Positions 52,435 through 62,127 of a DNA stretch of 64,000 bases are shown here, piece by piece. Position 1 is the stretch's first letter, and each line of letters starts with the position of its first letter. The position numbers and the translations under genes were made by a program. This DNA is from Deltaproteobacteria bacterium GWC2_55_46. GTDB lineage: Bacteria > Desulfobacterota > GWC2-55-46. A model generated the notes under the pieces. The model did not search any database. It had not been told where the DNA came from and saw nothing but the letters and a program-made list of their open reading frames with translations. The stretch lies in contig LVEI03000001.1 in the NCBI GenBank assembly GCA_001595385.3, positions 1 through 64,000 on the forward strand, written 5' to 3'.

Positions 52435-52731
52435 ATGGTTGATTCAGTAAAAGGGGCCTTGAGCGCCCAGATAGATTCCCTCGGTAAGGCCGCGGCTGGC
52501 GGAGAGCAGGGGACAGGCTTCTCTCAGGTCCTTAAGGAATCGATAGACAAGGTCAACAGCCTCCATAACGAGGCTGACAAGGCGATAGAGGGGCTTTCCA
52601 CCGGCCAGGTGAACAATATCCATGACACCATGATAGCCATAGAGAAGGCGAACCTCTCCTTCAACCTCATGGTGCAGGTAAGAAATAAGCTCGTGCAGGC
52701 CTATGAAGAGATAATGAGGACGCAGGTATAA
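52435..52731 (+). CDS. fliE: Flagellar rod adaptor FliE
   Basis: The 98-residue protein has typical FliE features: FSQVLKESIDKVNSLHNEAD, DTMIAIEKANLSFNLMVQVR and the C-terminal NKLVQAYEEIMRTQV. AAGGAGAAG precedes the ATG. It joins the MS ring (FliF) to the rod and is the first export substrate. Confidence 0.95.
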   Translation: MVDSVKGALSAQIDSLGKAAAGGEQGTGFSQVLKESIDKVNSLHNEADKAIEGLSTGQVNNIHDTMIAIEKANLSFNLMVQVRNKLVQAYEEIMRTQV

Positions 52732-52734
52732 CCC

Positions 52735-54312
52735 ATGGACAAACTCCTTGAGAGCATTATCTCTTTCGTGGCCAAAAGGCCGGCTGTAACGCTCGCCGTG
52801 GCAGCCGCGGCCATAGCGGCGATAGCGGTATCGGTCCTCTGGAACCAGGGGCCGGAGTACCAGACCCTCTACGCGCAACTGTCGGACGAGGACTCTGGCG
52901 CGGTAATAGAGAAGCTCAAGGAGAAGAGGATACCCTACAGCGTAGACGGCTCGACCATAAGCGTCCCGGCGGACAAGGTCTACGAGACCAGGATGGAGCT
53001 TGCCGGAGAGGGGCTGCCGCAGGGCGGGGGCGTGGGTTTCGAGATATTCGACAAGACATCTTTCGGCGTGACGGATTTCGTGCAGAAGGTCAACTATAAG
53101 AGGGCCCTTCAGGGCGAGCTCGCCAGGACCATAGCCCAGATAAAGGAAGTAGAGTCTGCGAGGGTGCACCTTGCCCTTCCGGAGAAAGGCGTATTCCTTG
53201 ACGAGCAGAAAAAGGCCCGCGCCTCTGTGATCGTGAAGCTCAAGCCCGGTAAGGAGCTCAGCCAGGGGCAGGTAAGCTCTATCGTGCACCTGGTCGCCAA
53301 CAGCACCGATAATCTCAAGCCGCAGGACGTGGCCGTGGTCGATACAGCCGGGAGGATGTGGACGAGGGAGTCGGGCGGGGAGAACCCGCTAATACTTTCA
53401 TCCACACAGCTTGAGTACAAGAAAGGCATCGAGAACGACTACGAGCAGAGGCTCCAGAGCATGCTCGAGAAGGCAGTAGGCGTCAACAAGGTGGTCGCCA
53501 GGGTCTCCGCCGAGGTCGATACCAAGCACGTAGAGCGCACAGAAGAGAGGTTCGACCCGGATGGGCAGGTAGTCAGGAGCGAACAGAGGGGGAAGGAGAA
53601 GAGCATCGGCGGGACGGTTGCCTTGGGCGTGCCTGGGGTCCTCTCCAACATGCCCGAGACGGCGCAGGCCCAGGCCCCGGCCAACTCGACACCTTCGCAG
53701 AGCCAGAGGCAGGACGAGGTAATAAACTACGAGATAAGCAAGGTCACGAGCCACGTCGTAGAACCGATCGGCTCGATAAAGAGGCTTACGGTGTCGGTCC
53801 TGGTTGACGGCACCTACCAGACTGTAAAGGACGCCGACGGTAAAGAAGCCCGCAATTACACACCGAGGGCGGATGATGAGTTGGCAAAATACACCGAGAT
53901 GGTAAAGGGTGCGGTGGGCTTTGATGAATCGAGGGGTGACGTCATATCGGTCGTAAGCGCGCCCTTTGAGCAGGAGACATCAGAGGCAGAGGTTGTGGCT
54001 ACTGAAAAAGAGTATTATTTCCCGCCTCAGCTCGTGCCGGTGGCCATGAAGTACGGGACAGTCCTCCTCATTACGGCCCTTACGCTCATCTTCGTCGTCA
54101 GGCCGATCATGAAAAGGCTCATGCAGGAGAGGGCGGCCCTCGAGGAGATACAGCACAAGTTGCCTCATGCCCTTGCCGCCGGTCAAGGCGGCGCTATGCT
54201 GGATGCCGGCACCGACGCTGACAAGGATTCGGTGAACAGGTTGAAGGGCGTCGTCAAGGAGAACCCCCAGCAGGTGGCGATGGTCTTGAAGAACTGGATC
54301 AAGGAGAAGTGA
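52735..54312 (+). CDS. fliF: Flagellar MS-ring protein FliF
   Basis: The 525-residue protein has an N-terminal helix (residues about 14-34, PAVTLAVAAAAIAAIAVSVL) and ring-building motifs (LYAQLSDEDSGAVIEKLKEK; NYKRALQGELARTIAQIKEV; ARVHLALPEKGVFLDEQKKA). A second helix follows near residue 440 (TVLLITALTLIFVVRPIMKR), then a short cytoplasmic tail that binds FliG (MVLKNWIKEK). It forms the inner-membrane MS ring. It overlaps fliG by one base. Confidence 0.96.
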   Translation: MDKLLESIISFVAKRPAVTLAVAAAAIAAIAVSVLWNQGPEYQTLYAQLSDEDSGAVIEKLKEKRIPYSVDGSTISVPADKVYETRMELAGEGLPQGGGVGFEIFDKTSFGVTDFVQKVNYKRALQGELARTIAQIKEVESARVHLALPEKGVFLDEQKKARASVIVKLKPGKELSQGQVSSIVHLVANSTDNLKPQDVAVVDTAGRMWTRESGGENPLILSSTQLEYKKGIENDYEQRLQSMLEKAVGVNKVVARVSAEVDTKHVERTEERFDPDGQVVRSEQRGKEKSIGGTVALGVPGVLSNMPETAQAQAPANSTPSQSQRQDEVINYEISKVTSHVVEPIGSIKRLTVSVLVDGTYQTVKDADGKEARNYTPRADDELAKYTEMVKGAVGFDESRGDVISVVSAPFEQETSEAEVVATEKEYYFPPQLVPVAMKYGTVLLITALTLIFVVRPIMKRLMQERAALEEIQHKLPHALAAGQGGAMLDAGTDADKDSVNRLKGVVKENPQQVAMVLKNWIKEK

Positions 54313-55319
54313 TGGCTAAGGAACCAAGGCTAAAAGGGCCTGAAAAGGCCGCCATACTCTTGATGAACATAGGCGAGGAACTGGCAAGCGATGTCTTCAA
54401 GTTCATGACCCCTTCCGAGATGCAGCTCCTCGGCGGGATGATGGTCAGAAAGGAATCGATCTCGCTCCAGATGGGCCGTCACGTAGTGAGTGAGTTCATC
54501 GAGATGCTCGATAAGGGAGAGCTCTTTGTCGAGGGCGTCGAGTTCGCCAGGAACGTGATGGTAAGGACGCTTGGCCCGGAGAAGGCGCAGTATATACTCG
54601 ACCAGATAACCAGGGAGATGGGCGGGGGCGGCATAGAGTCGCTTAAGTGGATGGACCCGGCTCTCGTGGCAAACATAGTCAAGGACGAGCACCCGCAGAT
54701 AATCGCGCTGATACTCGCGCACCTGGACGCTGACAGGGCGGCGATGGTGCTCTTGAACATACAGGAAGACAGGCTGAGGGGCGAGGTCATGCTACGGGTC
54801 GCGAACCTGAAGCGGATCCCGCAGGCCGCCGTAAGGGACCTGGAGTCGCTCATAAGCGAACAGATGCTCTCGGCGGAGTCCAACCAGGGTTCTTCCGTCG
54901 AGGGGGTGAAGCTCGCCGCCGAGATATTGAACCAGATAGATTCCAAGGCCGAAGGCGACATCATAGACATCATCGAGAAGGCCAGCCCGGACCTCGCCAT
55001 GCGCGTCCAGGAGAAGATGTTCGTCTTCGCGGACCTCATGGGAGTGGACGACAGGGGCCTGCAGCTCATAATAAAGGAGCTCAGCTCGGACGTGCTCGGC
55101 CTCGCCCTCAAGGGCTCGGACGAATCGATAAAGGAGAAGTTCCTCAAGAACATGTCGGAGAGGGCTTCCGAGATGCTACGCGAGGACATGGAGGCAAAGG
55201 GGCCTGTAAAGCTCTCCGACGTCGAGAGGTCTCAGCAGGAGATAATAAAGATCGCAAGAAGGCTCGAGCAGGAAGGCAAGCTCGCAAGGTCGGGAAGGGG
55301 CGGAGATGTACTCGTCTAA
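54312..55319 (+). CDS. fliG: Flagellar motor switch protein FliG
   Basis: The 335-residue protein has three armadillo-like domains: N (LKGPEKAAILLMNIGEELAS), middle with EHPQIIALILAHLDADRAA, and C-terminal charged motor helix (DDRGLQLIIKELSSDVLGLA; LRGEV-like ridge). It transmits stator torque to the MS ring. The ATG overlaps the fliF stop (TGATG). Its 3' end overlaps fliH by 14 bp. Confidence 0.96.
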   Translation: MAKEPRLKGPEKAAILLMNIGEELASDVFKFMTPSEMQLLGGMMVRKESISLQMGRHVVSEFIEMLDKGELFVEGVEFARNVMVRTLGPEKAQYILDQITREMGGGGIESLKWMDPALVANIVKDEHPQIIALILAHLDADRAAMVLLNIQEDRLRGEVMLRVANLKRIPQAAVRDLESLISEQMLSAESNQGSSVEGVKLAAEILNQIDSKAEGDIIDIIEKASPDLAMRVQEKMFVFADLMGVDDRGLQLIIKELSSDVLGLALKGSDESIKEKFLKNMSERASEMLREDMEAKGPVKLSDVERSQQEIIKIARRLEQEGKLARSGRGGDVLV

Positions 55320-55944
55320 GATCATAAAGAACACCTCCGTAAGGATAAGCCCGGAGCCCTTCAGCCTTCCCGCCCATGGACATTCGCATGGCCACGCCGG
55401 CAGTAAAGACCATGAAGGCGTCGGCAGCGGGATAGAGGCCATTGAGAAAGAGGCTTACGAGAAGGGCTTCATGGCCGGCGAGAAGGCAGGCTTCGAGTTC
55501 GGGGCCAGGAAGGCCGATGTGTACTTTAGCGGCCTCGAAGGCATAATACAGGAGCTTGCGTCTTTCAGGGAATCGCTCTTCAGCGCCTGCGAAAACGAGA
55601 TGGCCGTACTTAGCCTGGCGATAGCGAAAAAAGTCGTCCAGAGAGAGGTGGAGATAAAAGAGGACGGTGTGCTCGATTGCGTGAGGACCGCCCTCAAGGC
55701 CGTTGTCGCCGGCGGGGAGATAGCCATAAGGGTCAACCCCAGGGAGATCGAGGTGGTGAGCAGGAACAGGCCAGAGCTGCTTAAGTACTGCGGAGGCGCC
55801 AGGGGCTTGAGCGTAGAGCCTGACGAGCTTGTCTCAAGGGGCGGGTGCGTCATATCGACGAACTTCGGCGAGATCGATTCGACCATCACTTCCATAATGA
55901 GCGAGATAGAGGAGAAGCTTGCTGACGCATACAGCCGCCCTTGA
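55306..55944 (+). CDS. fliH: Flagellar export regulator FliH
   Basis: The 212-residue protein has an N-terminal variable part with a His-rich HGHSHGHAGS stretch, a GxxxG-type helix (EAYEKGFMAGEKAGFEFGAR) and a V-ATPase-E-like C-domain (LSLAIAKKVVQREVEIKEDG; VSRGGCVISTNFGEIDSTIT). It holds FliI at the export gate. It overlaps both fliG and fliI. Confidence 0.93.
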   Translation: MYSSKIIKNTSVRISPEPFSLPAHGHSHGHAGSKDHEGVGSGIEAIEKEAYEKGFMAGEKAGFEFGARKADVYFSGLEGIIQELASFRESLFSACENEMAVLSLAIAKKVVQREVEIKEDGVLDCVRTALKAVVAGGEIAIRVNPREIEVVSRNRPELLKYCGGARGLSVEPDELVSRGGCVISTNFGEIDSTITSIMSEIEEKLADAYSRP

Positions 55945-57250
55945 GCGCCTGAGAAGGCGGACCAGGGCCGTAGATGAGATAAACCCGGTAAGGGTGCACG
56001 GCAGGGTCACGAGGGTAATAGGCCTTGTGATGGAAGGGCTCGGCCCGGGCTCCTCGGTCGGTGAGCTCTGCCATGTATTCCCCAAGGACGGCCACGAGCC
56101 CATCCAGTGCGAGGTCGTGGGCTTCTCAGAGGACAAGATACTCCTTATGCCTCTTGGAGAGGTGAGGGGCATAGGGCCGGGCAGCAAGATAGTCGCCCGC
56201 AGGACTATCGCGTCTGTTAAGACCGGGAGGGCGCTCCTCGGGAGGACACTCGATGGTCTCGGCTCCCCGATAGATGGTATCGGCCCATTTGAACCTGAAT
56301 GCGAATACCCGCTTTACGCTACCCCTCCAAACCCGTTAGCCAGAAAAAGGATAGAAAGCCCCCTGAACGTGGGCATAAGGGCCATAAACGGCCTCCTGAC
56401 AGTTGGCAAGGGGCAAAGGATAGGCATCTTCGCCGGCAGCGGCGTTGGTAAAAGCGTCCTTATGGGCATGATGGCCCGCAACACCGAAGCGGACGTGAAC
56501 GTCATCTGCCTTGTGGGCGAAAGGGGCAGGGAGGTAAGGGAATTTATAGAGAAGGACCTCGGCGAGGAAGGGCTCAAGAGGTCTGTACTTGTGGTCGCCA
56601 CATCTGACCAGCCGCCTCTCATAAGGATGAGGGCGCCGCTGGTGGCAACCGCTATAGCCGAATACTTCAGGGACCAGGGCAAGAACGTGCTCCTGATGAT
56701 GGATTCCATCACAAGGTTCTGCATGGCCCAGAGGGAGATAGGGCTTGCCATAGGCGAGCCGCCTGCCACAAAAGGCTACCCGCCTTCGGTCTTCGCCCAC
56801 CTGCCGAGGCTCCTGGAGAGGGCAGGGACGTCCGGCGGGGAAGGCAGCATAACCGGATTTTACACGATACTGGCGGAGGGCGACGACGTGAACGACCCGG
56901 TAGCGGACTCTGCAAGGGCCATACTCGATGGACACATAGTCCTTTCAAGGGACCTCGCGCACCATGGCCATTACCCCGCGATAGACGTTCTCTCCAGCGT
57001 CAGCAGGGTCATGAACGACATAGTGACGACAGAGCACAGGAGTGTTGCCATGAAGGTGCGCTCGGTGCTGTCGACTTACAGGAAGGCCTACGACCTTGTA
57101 AGCATCGGAGCCTATAAAGAAGGCAGCGACCCGAAGGTTGACCACGCGATAAAGTCCATCGACAGGGTGAACGCCTTTTTGAGGCAGGACATCTCGGAAG
57201 GGGTGGGCTACGACGACAGCGTGCAGTCGCTTTTCGGCCTGCCGGCATGA
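55919..57250 (+). CDS. fliI: Flagellar export ATPase FliI
   Basis: The 443-residue F1-beta-like ATPase has Walker A GIFAGSGVGKSVLMG near residue 170, Walker B VLLMMDSITRF, YPPSVFAHLPRLLERAG and SGGEGSITGFYTIL. The start is a TTG with GAGGAG 6 bp upstream and overlaps fliH by 26 bp. It unfolds and feeds export substrates to the flagellar type III gate. Confidence 0.95.
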   Translation: MLTHTAALERLRRRTRAVDEINPVRVHGRVTRVIGLVMEGLGPGSSVGELCHVFPKDGHEPIQCEVVGFSEDKILLMPLGEVRGIGPGSKIVARRTIASVKTGRALLGRTLDGLGSPIDGIGPFEPECEYPLYATPPNPLARKRIESPLNVGIRAINGLLTVGKGQRIGIFAGSGVGKSVLMGMMARNTEADVNVICLVGERGREVREFIEKDLGEEGLKRSVLVVATSDQPPLIRMRAPLVATAIAEYFRDQGKNVLLMMDSITRFCMAQREIGLAIGEPPATKGYPPSVFAHLPRLLERAGTSGGEGSITGFYTILAEGDDVNDPVADSARAILDGHIVLSRDLAHHGHYPAIDVLSSVSRVMNDIVTTEHRSVAMKVRSVLSTYRKAYDLVSIGAYKEGSDPKVDHAIKSIDRVNAFLRQDISEGVGYDDSVQSLFGLPA

Positions 57251-57257
57251 AGAGGTC

Positions 57258-57713
57258 ATGAGAAAGTTCAAATTCAACCTTGAGCCGCTCTTTGAGTACA
57301 GGCAGAGGCTTGAGGAGATAAGCCATAAGGAGTTTGGCGAGTCTCTGGAAAGGCTCAAGGACGAGGAGCGCAGGATCGAAGAGCTCAAGGAGCTGTACCT
57401 GAAGTCCAGCCATGAGATAGATTCTCTCAAGGAGACGGGGGCCGGGAGGCAGGAGATGGAGCTTTACCATTCGTACATGTCCGGCCTCAAAAGGCATATA
57501 TCCGAGCAGGACAGGATACTCGTTCAGGTGAGCGCCGTCGTTGAAAGGAAAAGGGGCGAGCTCATAGAGGCGTCGAAGAACAGGAAGGTCATTGAGCTTA
57601 TGAAAGAGAGGTCTTTGAGCTCATACAATAAACGCATGGACAAGGTTGAGCAGAAGGAGTCTGACGAGCTTGTAACCGCCAGGTTCGGGAGGAATGGAAA
57701 TGATGAAAAATAA
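57258..57713 (+). CDS. fliJ: Flagellar export chaperone FliJ
   Basis: The 151-residue, almost fully coiled-coil protein begins MRKFKFNLEPLFEYRQRLEE, the usual FliJ opening, and is rich in Lys, Glu and Leu throughout. It forms the stalk inside the FliI ring. Position between fliI and the MotE-like gene confirms it, with a 20-bp overlap to the latter. Confidence 0.92.
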   Translation: MRKFKFNLEPLFEYRQRLEEISHKEFGESLERLKDEERRIEELKELYLKSSHEIDSLKETGAGRQEMELYHSYMSGLKRHISEQDRILVQVSAVVERKRGELIEASKNRKVIELMKERSLSSYNKRMDKVEQKESDELVTARFGRNGNDEK

Positions 57714-58233
57714 GGTGATCACCGCAGTTTTGGCAGGCGCCGCGCTTGGTGGCGCGCTTTATCTGGGCTGGTACGGTCTCACTACCCCGTTGGTCCTCGC
57801 AAGCCAGGAGAGTGCCGTCTCATCGTTGCCGTCTGCCCCTGGCGCTCAGGCGGAGAAGGGGCTTCTCGCCGCGATTAACAGGAAAGAAAAGGAGATAGAG
57901 GCCAGAGAGGGAGATCTCCTTAAAAAAGAGGAGCGCCTCAACGCCATAAAGGGCGATATAGAGAGCCGCCTCGGGGAGCTCAGGAAGGTGCAGCAGGATA
58001 TCGAGTCGATGGTCAAAAAGATAAACGAGGTCAATGACGAGAGGATAAGGAAGATAGTAAAGATCTACGAGTCCATGGGCCCTGAGGAGGCGGCTTCAAG
58101 GATAGAGGCGCTCGATAAGGAGATGGCCGTGATGATACTCGCGACGATGAGCGAAAGGAAGGCCTCGAAGATACTCGCCTTCGTAAACGTTGCCAAATCA
58201 GTAGAGCTAAGCAGGTCATTCAAGGTCAAATAA
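57694..58233 (+). CDS. MotE-like (MgtE-N domain) flagellar protein
   Basis: The 179-residue protein has one N-terminal membrane helix (ITAVLAGAALGGALYLGWYG), a coiled-coil (about residues 55-115, INRKEKEIEAREGDLLKKEE) and a C-terminal MgtE-N-like helical domain (KIYESMGPEEAASRIEALDK; ILATMSERKASKILAFVNVA). MotE proteins act periplasmically as chaperones for the stator protein MotC in rhizobia. Here no motC is seen in the window, so the partner is unknown. It ends the flgB operon. Confidence 0.82.
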   Translation: MEMMKNKVITAVLAGAALGGALYLGWYGLTTPLVLASQESAVSSLPSAPGAQAEKGLLAAINRKEKEIEAREGDLLKKEERLNAIKGDIESRLGELRKVQQDIESMVKKINEVNDERIRKIVKIYESMGPEEAASRIEALDKEMAVMILATMSERKASKILAFVNVAKSVELSRSFKVK

Positions 58234-58256
58234 TGCAGGCTTACGAACTTCTTTTG

Positions 58257-58287
58257 AGGGGCAGCCCTGTGCTGCCCCTTTTTTTTT
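58257..58287 (+). terminator. Rho-independent terminator of the flgB operon
   Basis: AGGGGCAGC pairs with GCTGCCCCT around CCTGT and is followed by a run of eight or more T residues. The 58288-58429 stretch beyond shows no gene. Confidence 0.9.
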
Positions 58288-58429
58288 GCCTGTTTACCCT
58301 GGAGATGGGAAAAATATGCATCGCCACCTGGAAAAAGATGCCTGCCATTACCGCTCAGTTAAAAGAAGAGTTTTAGCCTTTCCTTTATAACTCACCGAAT
58401 ATCCGCTGTTTTTCATTCTTAATCCAAGT

Positions 58430-58444
58430 TGGCACGCCTGTTGC
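58430..58444 (+). promoter_or_regulatory. Sigma-54 promoter of fliK-flgD-flgE
   Basis: TGGCAC (58430-58435), 5 bp, TTGC (58441-58444), 40 bp before the fliK ATG. Perfect -24/-12 consensus. Confidence 0.88.
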
Positions 58445-58484
58445 TATTAACATACTCACGAAAGAAACGTGTGAGGGGCGGATA

Positions 58485-59741
58485 ATGATAGTCTCATCGA
58501 TTTCATCAAACGATTTGTCAGGCGGCTTTAAGGCCGAAGATAGCGGGAAAGGCGCTGACAACGAGTTCTCAACGCTCCTCGATGGTCTTTCCAGGGCTAC
58601 CGATGTGGCGGACACCTCTGCCAGGGAGGAGGCCGATATCGTGGAAGACTCTCCTGAGGCTGACACAGGAGCCAACGCAGGGGAAGATGCGGCGAAGGCT
58701 TCTTTGGCTGAGGTCAATGACGCCGTTTCCGTCCCGGGGGTATCCCCGGCGGCTTTTACGTTTTCTGCGGGCGCACTAACGGCAACGCCATCAGGCGATG
58801 GTAGCGCCGAAGGTCAAATAACCGGGCCGGTACAGAAAGGGGCAGCTCAGCCTCTGACAATCGGTCCAGCATTTAATGGCGAAGTAAAGGGGCTGATCGA
58901 GGGCGTTGAAGCGCAGATACCCTCTGGAATTGGCGTGGACGCTCAGCAGTCTCCTGAAGATTTCCTTGATGAAGTAATGCCTCAGGCTGCGGCGACCAAC
59001 ACTCAGCCGTTAGACGCAAGCAAGGGCGAGTTTCAGGGGCGTGAAGAGCTTAAGGCTGTAGAGACTGTGAGGACAGAATCAAATGGAGCGAAAGCAGAGG
59101 ATAGCTCTGGTGACCCAGGCGGCCTGACATCTGTTGAAAATACCGAAGGCCAGGACGCTAACGCGCAGTGGAACGGCCGGGAGGGCGCTCAAGGGCAGAG
59201 AAATAACGAAACCACGGGCGGCGACCGGCATTCCGCTACAATACACGCAGGCAACGGCTTCAAGGAGCTTGTCGATATGCCGGCCAGGACATCGCCGGCT
59301 GCCGCTGTTGACTCATTCGAAGAGCTTAAGGAGAAGCTCAACGCCGGCATACGCATCTCGGTGCAGAACGGCGGCGGCGAGGTGAGGATGAGGCTCAACC
59401 CGGAGAACCTCGGCGAGCTTGTAATAAAGCTTAACATTGTAAACGACGACGTGGTCGCAGAGATACTCGCCGATAATCTTGAAGTGAAGCGCGCGATAGA
59501 GACGGACGCCTCGGTCCTTAAGGAGGCGCTCGGCGCCAACGGGCTAAACCTGAAAGAATGCGTGATCGGAATTAGCAGGAGCGCTCAGGGCATCTCTCAA
59601 GATCAGGGCGGCATGAAAGAACAGTTGAACGGTGGCTGGCAGGACAGGGACGGCGAAGGGCGCGGCAGAAGATTTGAGGAGGAAGAGTTGCCTTCATACA
59701 GACGGGACGCGTCAAGCGGTCGAATAGACATCTTTGCTTAA
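58485..59741 (+). CDS. fliK: Flagellar hook-length control protein FliK
   Basis: The 418-residue protein has a long low-complexity N-terminal ruler part rich in Ala, Glu, Gly and Ser (residues 1-265). A conserved C-terminal domain follows (about 280-365) with VRMRLNPENLGELVIKLNIV and ALGANGLNLKECVIGIS, the FliK_C/Flg_hook pattern. It is exported, measures hook length and switches the export gate. It lies ahead of flgD and flgE as usual. Confidence 0.9.
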   Translation: MIVSSISSNDLSGGFKAEDSGKGADNEFSTLLDGLSRATDVADTSAREEADIVEDSPEADTGANAGEDAAKASLAEVNDAVSVPGVSPAAFTFSAGALTATPSGDGSAEGQITGPVQKGAAQPLTIGPAFNGEVKGLIEGVEAQIPSGIGVDAQQSPEDFLDEVMPQAAATNTQPLDASKGEFQGREELKAVETVRTESNGAKAEDSSGDPGGLTSVENTEGQDANAQWNGREGAQGQRNNETTGGDRHSATIHAGNGFKELVDMPARTSPAAAVDSFEELKEKLNAGIRISVQNGGGEVRMRLNPENLGELVIKLNIVNDDVVAEILADNLEVKRAIETDASVLKEALGANGLNLKECVIGISRSAQGISQDQGGMKEQLNGGWQDRDGEGRGRRFEEEELPSYRRDASSGRIDIFA

Positions 59742-59768
59742 CGGCCCTTTTTTGGAAAGGAGAAAGTG

Positions 59769-60422
59769 ATGATAGAAGGCGTAGGTGTATACGGTTCAGG
59801 GGCATCATCATACAAGCCAGAAGCCGAAGATGCGATGGGCAAGGACGCGTTTTTGAAGCTCCTGGTCACGCAGCTTGAGAACCAGGACCCGTTGAACCCG
59901 ATGGACAACACCGATTTTGTGGCTCAGCTCGCCCAGTTCAGCTCTCTCGAGGGGCTGCAGAACATCAACTCTACCATGACCGGGATGGCCAATAGCGTCA
60001 CGAGCCTCCAGGACTTTGGCTCCGCCAGCCTCATCGGCAGGGTCGTAAAGGCTGAGACAAGCAAATTTGACTTCGACGGCACGAATGAGCAGGTCGTTGG
60101 CTTCTCGCTTGGAGGGTCCGCCGAGTCTGTGAGCCTCACGATAACCGACGCCTCAGGCCTGCCGGTGAGGACGATAGAGCTCGGGGCCAGGGGCGCGGGG
60201 GATAACGAGGCCGCCTGGGACGGCAAGGACGGCAGGGGGTTGGCTCTGCCTGCCGGCAAGTACGGGTTCTCCGTGAACGCTAAGGGGGCTGACGGGGCTC
60301 CCATGGGCGCTGAGAAATATATCCTCGGCTATGTGACCGGGGTAGGGATGGAAGAAGGAAGCTCGAGTATATACGTCAACGGGACGGCCGTCAAAAGGGA
60401 CGGCATAAAAGAGATCTATTAA
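59769..60422 (+). CDS. flgD: Flagellar hook cap FlgD
   Basis: The 217-residue protein has the N-terminal FlgD signature (MGKDAFLKLLVTQLENQDPL; DNTDFVAQLAQFSSLEGLQ), then a Tudor/Fn3-like part with WDGKDGRGLALPAGKYGFSV. The ATG at 59769 has AGGAG 6 bp upstream; a GTG one codon earlier is less well placed. It caps the growing hook so FlgE can add. Confidence 0.94.
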   Translation: MIEGVGVYGSGASSYKPEAEDAMGKDAFLKLLVTQLENQDPLNPMDNTDFVAQLAQFSSLEGLQNINSTMTGMANSVTSLQDFGSASLIGRVVKAETSKFDFDGTNEQVVGFSLGGSAESVSLTITDASGLPVRTIELGARGAGDNEAAWDGKDGRGLALPAGKYGFSVNAKGADGAPMGAEKYILGYVTGVGMEEGSSSIYVNGTAVKRDGIKEIY

Positions 60423-60452
60423 ACTTAAGACATCCAAAGAAGGAGGAACATA

Positions 60453-62111
60453 ATGCAGTCAGCTCTTTATACCGGAATAAGCGGCCTTAACGCCAACATG
60501 TCGAACCTCTCGGTCATAGGCAACAATATCTCAAACGTTAATACCATCGGCTTCAAGGGAAGCAGGGTCACCTTCGGAGATGTCCTCAGCCAGACGCTTT
60601 CTGGCGGCTCCGGCACGAACCAGATCGGCCTCGGTGTACAGATGAGCAGCATACAGAAGCAATTCAGCCAGGGCGCCTTCGAGAGCACCGGCAACGCGCT
60701 CGACCTGGCCGTCAACGGCAGCGGCTTCTACATGGTAGGCGATCCTGTGCTCGGGTCCAGGTACTATACCAGGGCCGGGCAGTTCTCCACAGACAAGGAC
60801 GGGTTCATAACAAACCCGGAGGGCCTGAGGCTCCAGGGGTATATGGCTAACAGCGCCGGGTCGCTTCAGAATACGGTCACGAACCTTCAGCTTACCACAA
60901 AGATAATAAGCCCTAACCCTACGACTAACGCCGTACTTAACGCCAACTTGAACTCCAACGCCCCGGTCTCCGGCTTCGTCTTCGACTCGGGCGCCAACGA
61001 CGATATACGCTTCAGTATCGACGGCGGCACTACCTGGCTCACCGCGAGCCTCGTTAATGACGGCGGCCTTTCATCAGGTGGCGCGGCAACCGGGGCAGAG
61101 GTAGCCGGCGCGATAAAGACCTCACTACAGTCTGTCGGGGCGAGCGGGGAGACATACACCGTGACATTCGACGACCAGACCGGGCTCTTTAGCGTTACAA
61201 ATGACTCAAGCAATTCCGGCAGTCTTGTCCTTGACTGGGGCAACGCCGCTTCGACCTCCGCCTCGCTCCTCGGCTTTTCAGCAAGCTCAGGCGTCCTCGC
61301 GGCGGGGTCGAGCGACACAGGTTCTTCCGCAGCCGGTGAGTTTGACCTCGATAACGCCGGAGACACCTCGAACTTCTCGGTGCCGGTAACGGTATACGAT
61401 TCCCTCGGCAACGACCATGTCGTTTCCCTCTACTTCAGGAAGGATTCATTGGGCGCCACTGGAAACACCTGGGAGTGGTTCGCTGTGGCAGACGCCTCGG
61501 AGTCAACGAGCGGCAATACCGAGGTGCAGGCCCAGGGCAATGTGACATTCAATAGCTCCGGCGCCCTATATTCCGAGAGCGCCACTACATACCCGACCGG
61601 CGGCTTTAACTTTACTGGCGGCGCCGGGCAGGGGCAGAACATCACCTTCGACTTCGGCACCAGCATAACACAGGGGGGCACTGGTGTAGACGCCACCACA
61701 CAGTACGGCACAGCCTCGGGCGTTTCGACGTTAACACAGGACGGCTACTCATCCGGCAACCTACAGAGGATAAGTATCGACCAGAACGGCATAATAAGCG
61801 GCATCTTCACCAACGGCAGGGACTTAACACTCGGGCAGGTGCTCCTGGCCGACTTCGCCAGCCCGACGAACCTGTCGAGTGAGGGCATGAACCTCTATTC
61901 CGAGACATACGACTCAGGGCAGTCCCTTATAGGCGCCCCCGGTAGCTCTGGCCTCGGCCTGGTACAATCGAGCACCCTGGAGCTTTCCAACGTCGACCTC
62001 GCGAGGGAGTTCGTAAACATGATCTCGGCCCAGAGGGGCTTTCAGGCCAACTCAAAGATAATAACCACCACAGATGAGCTCCTCGCCGAGCTTGTGAACC
62101 TCAAGCGTTAA
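60453..62111 (+). CDS. flgE: Flagellar hook protein FlgE
   Basis: The 552-residue hook subunit has an N-terminal D0 (MQSALYTGISGLNANMSNLS; VIGNNISNVNTIGFKGSRV), Ser/Gly/Thr-rich variable domains in the middle (about residues 150-410) and a C-terminal D0 (LSNVDLAREFVNMISAQRGF; TTTDELLAELVNLKR). It is longer than the enterobacterial hook protein (about 400), with the extra length in the outer domains. AAGGAGGAA precedes the ATG. Confidence 0.96.
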   Translation: MQSALYTGISGLNANMSNLSVIGNNISNVNTIGFKGSRVTFGDVLSQTLSGGSGTNQIGLGVQMSSIQKQFSQGAFESTGNALDLAVNGSGFYMVGDPVLGSRYYTRAGQFSTDKDGFITNPEGLRLQGYMANSAGSLQNTVTNLQLTTKIISPNPTTNAVLNANLNSNAPVSGFVFDSGANDDIRFSIDGGTTWLTASLVNDGGLSSGGAATGAEVAGAIKTSLQSVGASGETYTVTFDDQTGLFSVTNDSSNSGSLVLDWGNAASTSASLLGFSASSGVLAAGSSDTGSSAAGEFDLDNAGDTSNFSVPVTVYDSLGNDHVVSLYFRKDSLGATGNTWEWFAVADASESTSGNTEVQAQGNVTFNSSGALYSESATTYPTGGFNFTGGAGQGQNITFDFGTSITQGGTGVDATTQYGTASGVSTLTQDGYSSGNLQRISIDQNGIISGIFTNGRDLTLGQVLLADFASPTNLSSEGMNLYSETYDSGQSLIGAPGSSGLGLVQSSTLELSNVDLAREFVNMISAQRGFQANSKIITTTDELLAELVNLKR

Positions 62112-62127
62112 AGAGGCCAAGTGCAGC

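Noticed and set aside
52444-53289. 281-residue antisense frame across fliE and fliF
   Set aside because: Both sense genes are unmistakable and the antisense product resembles nothing known.
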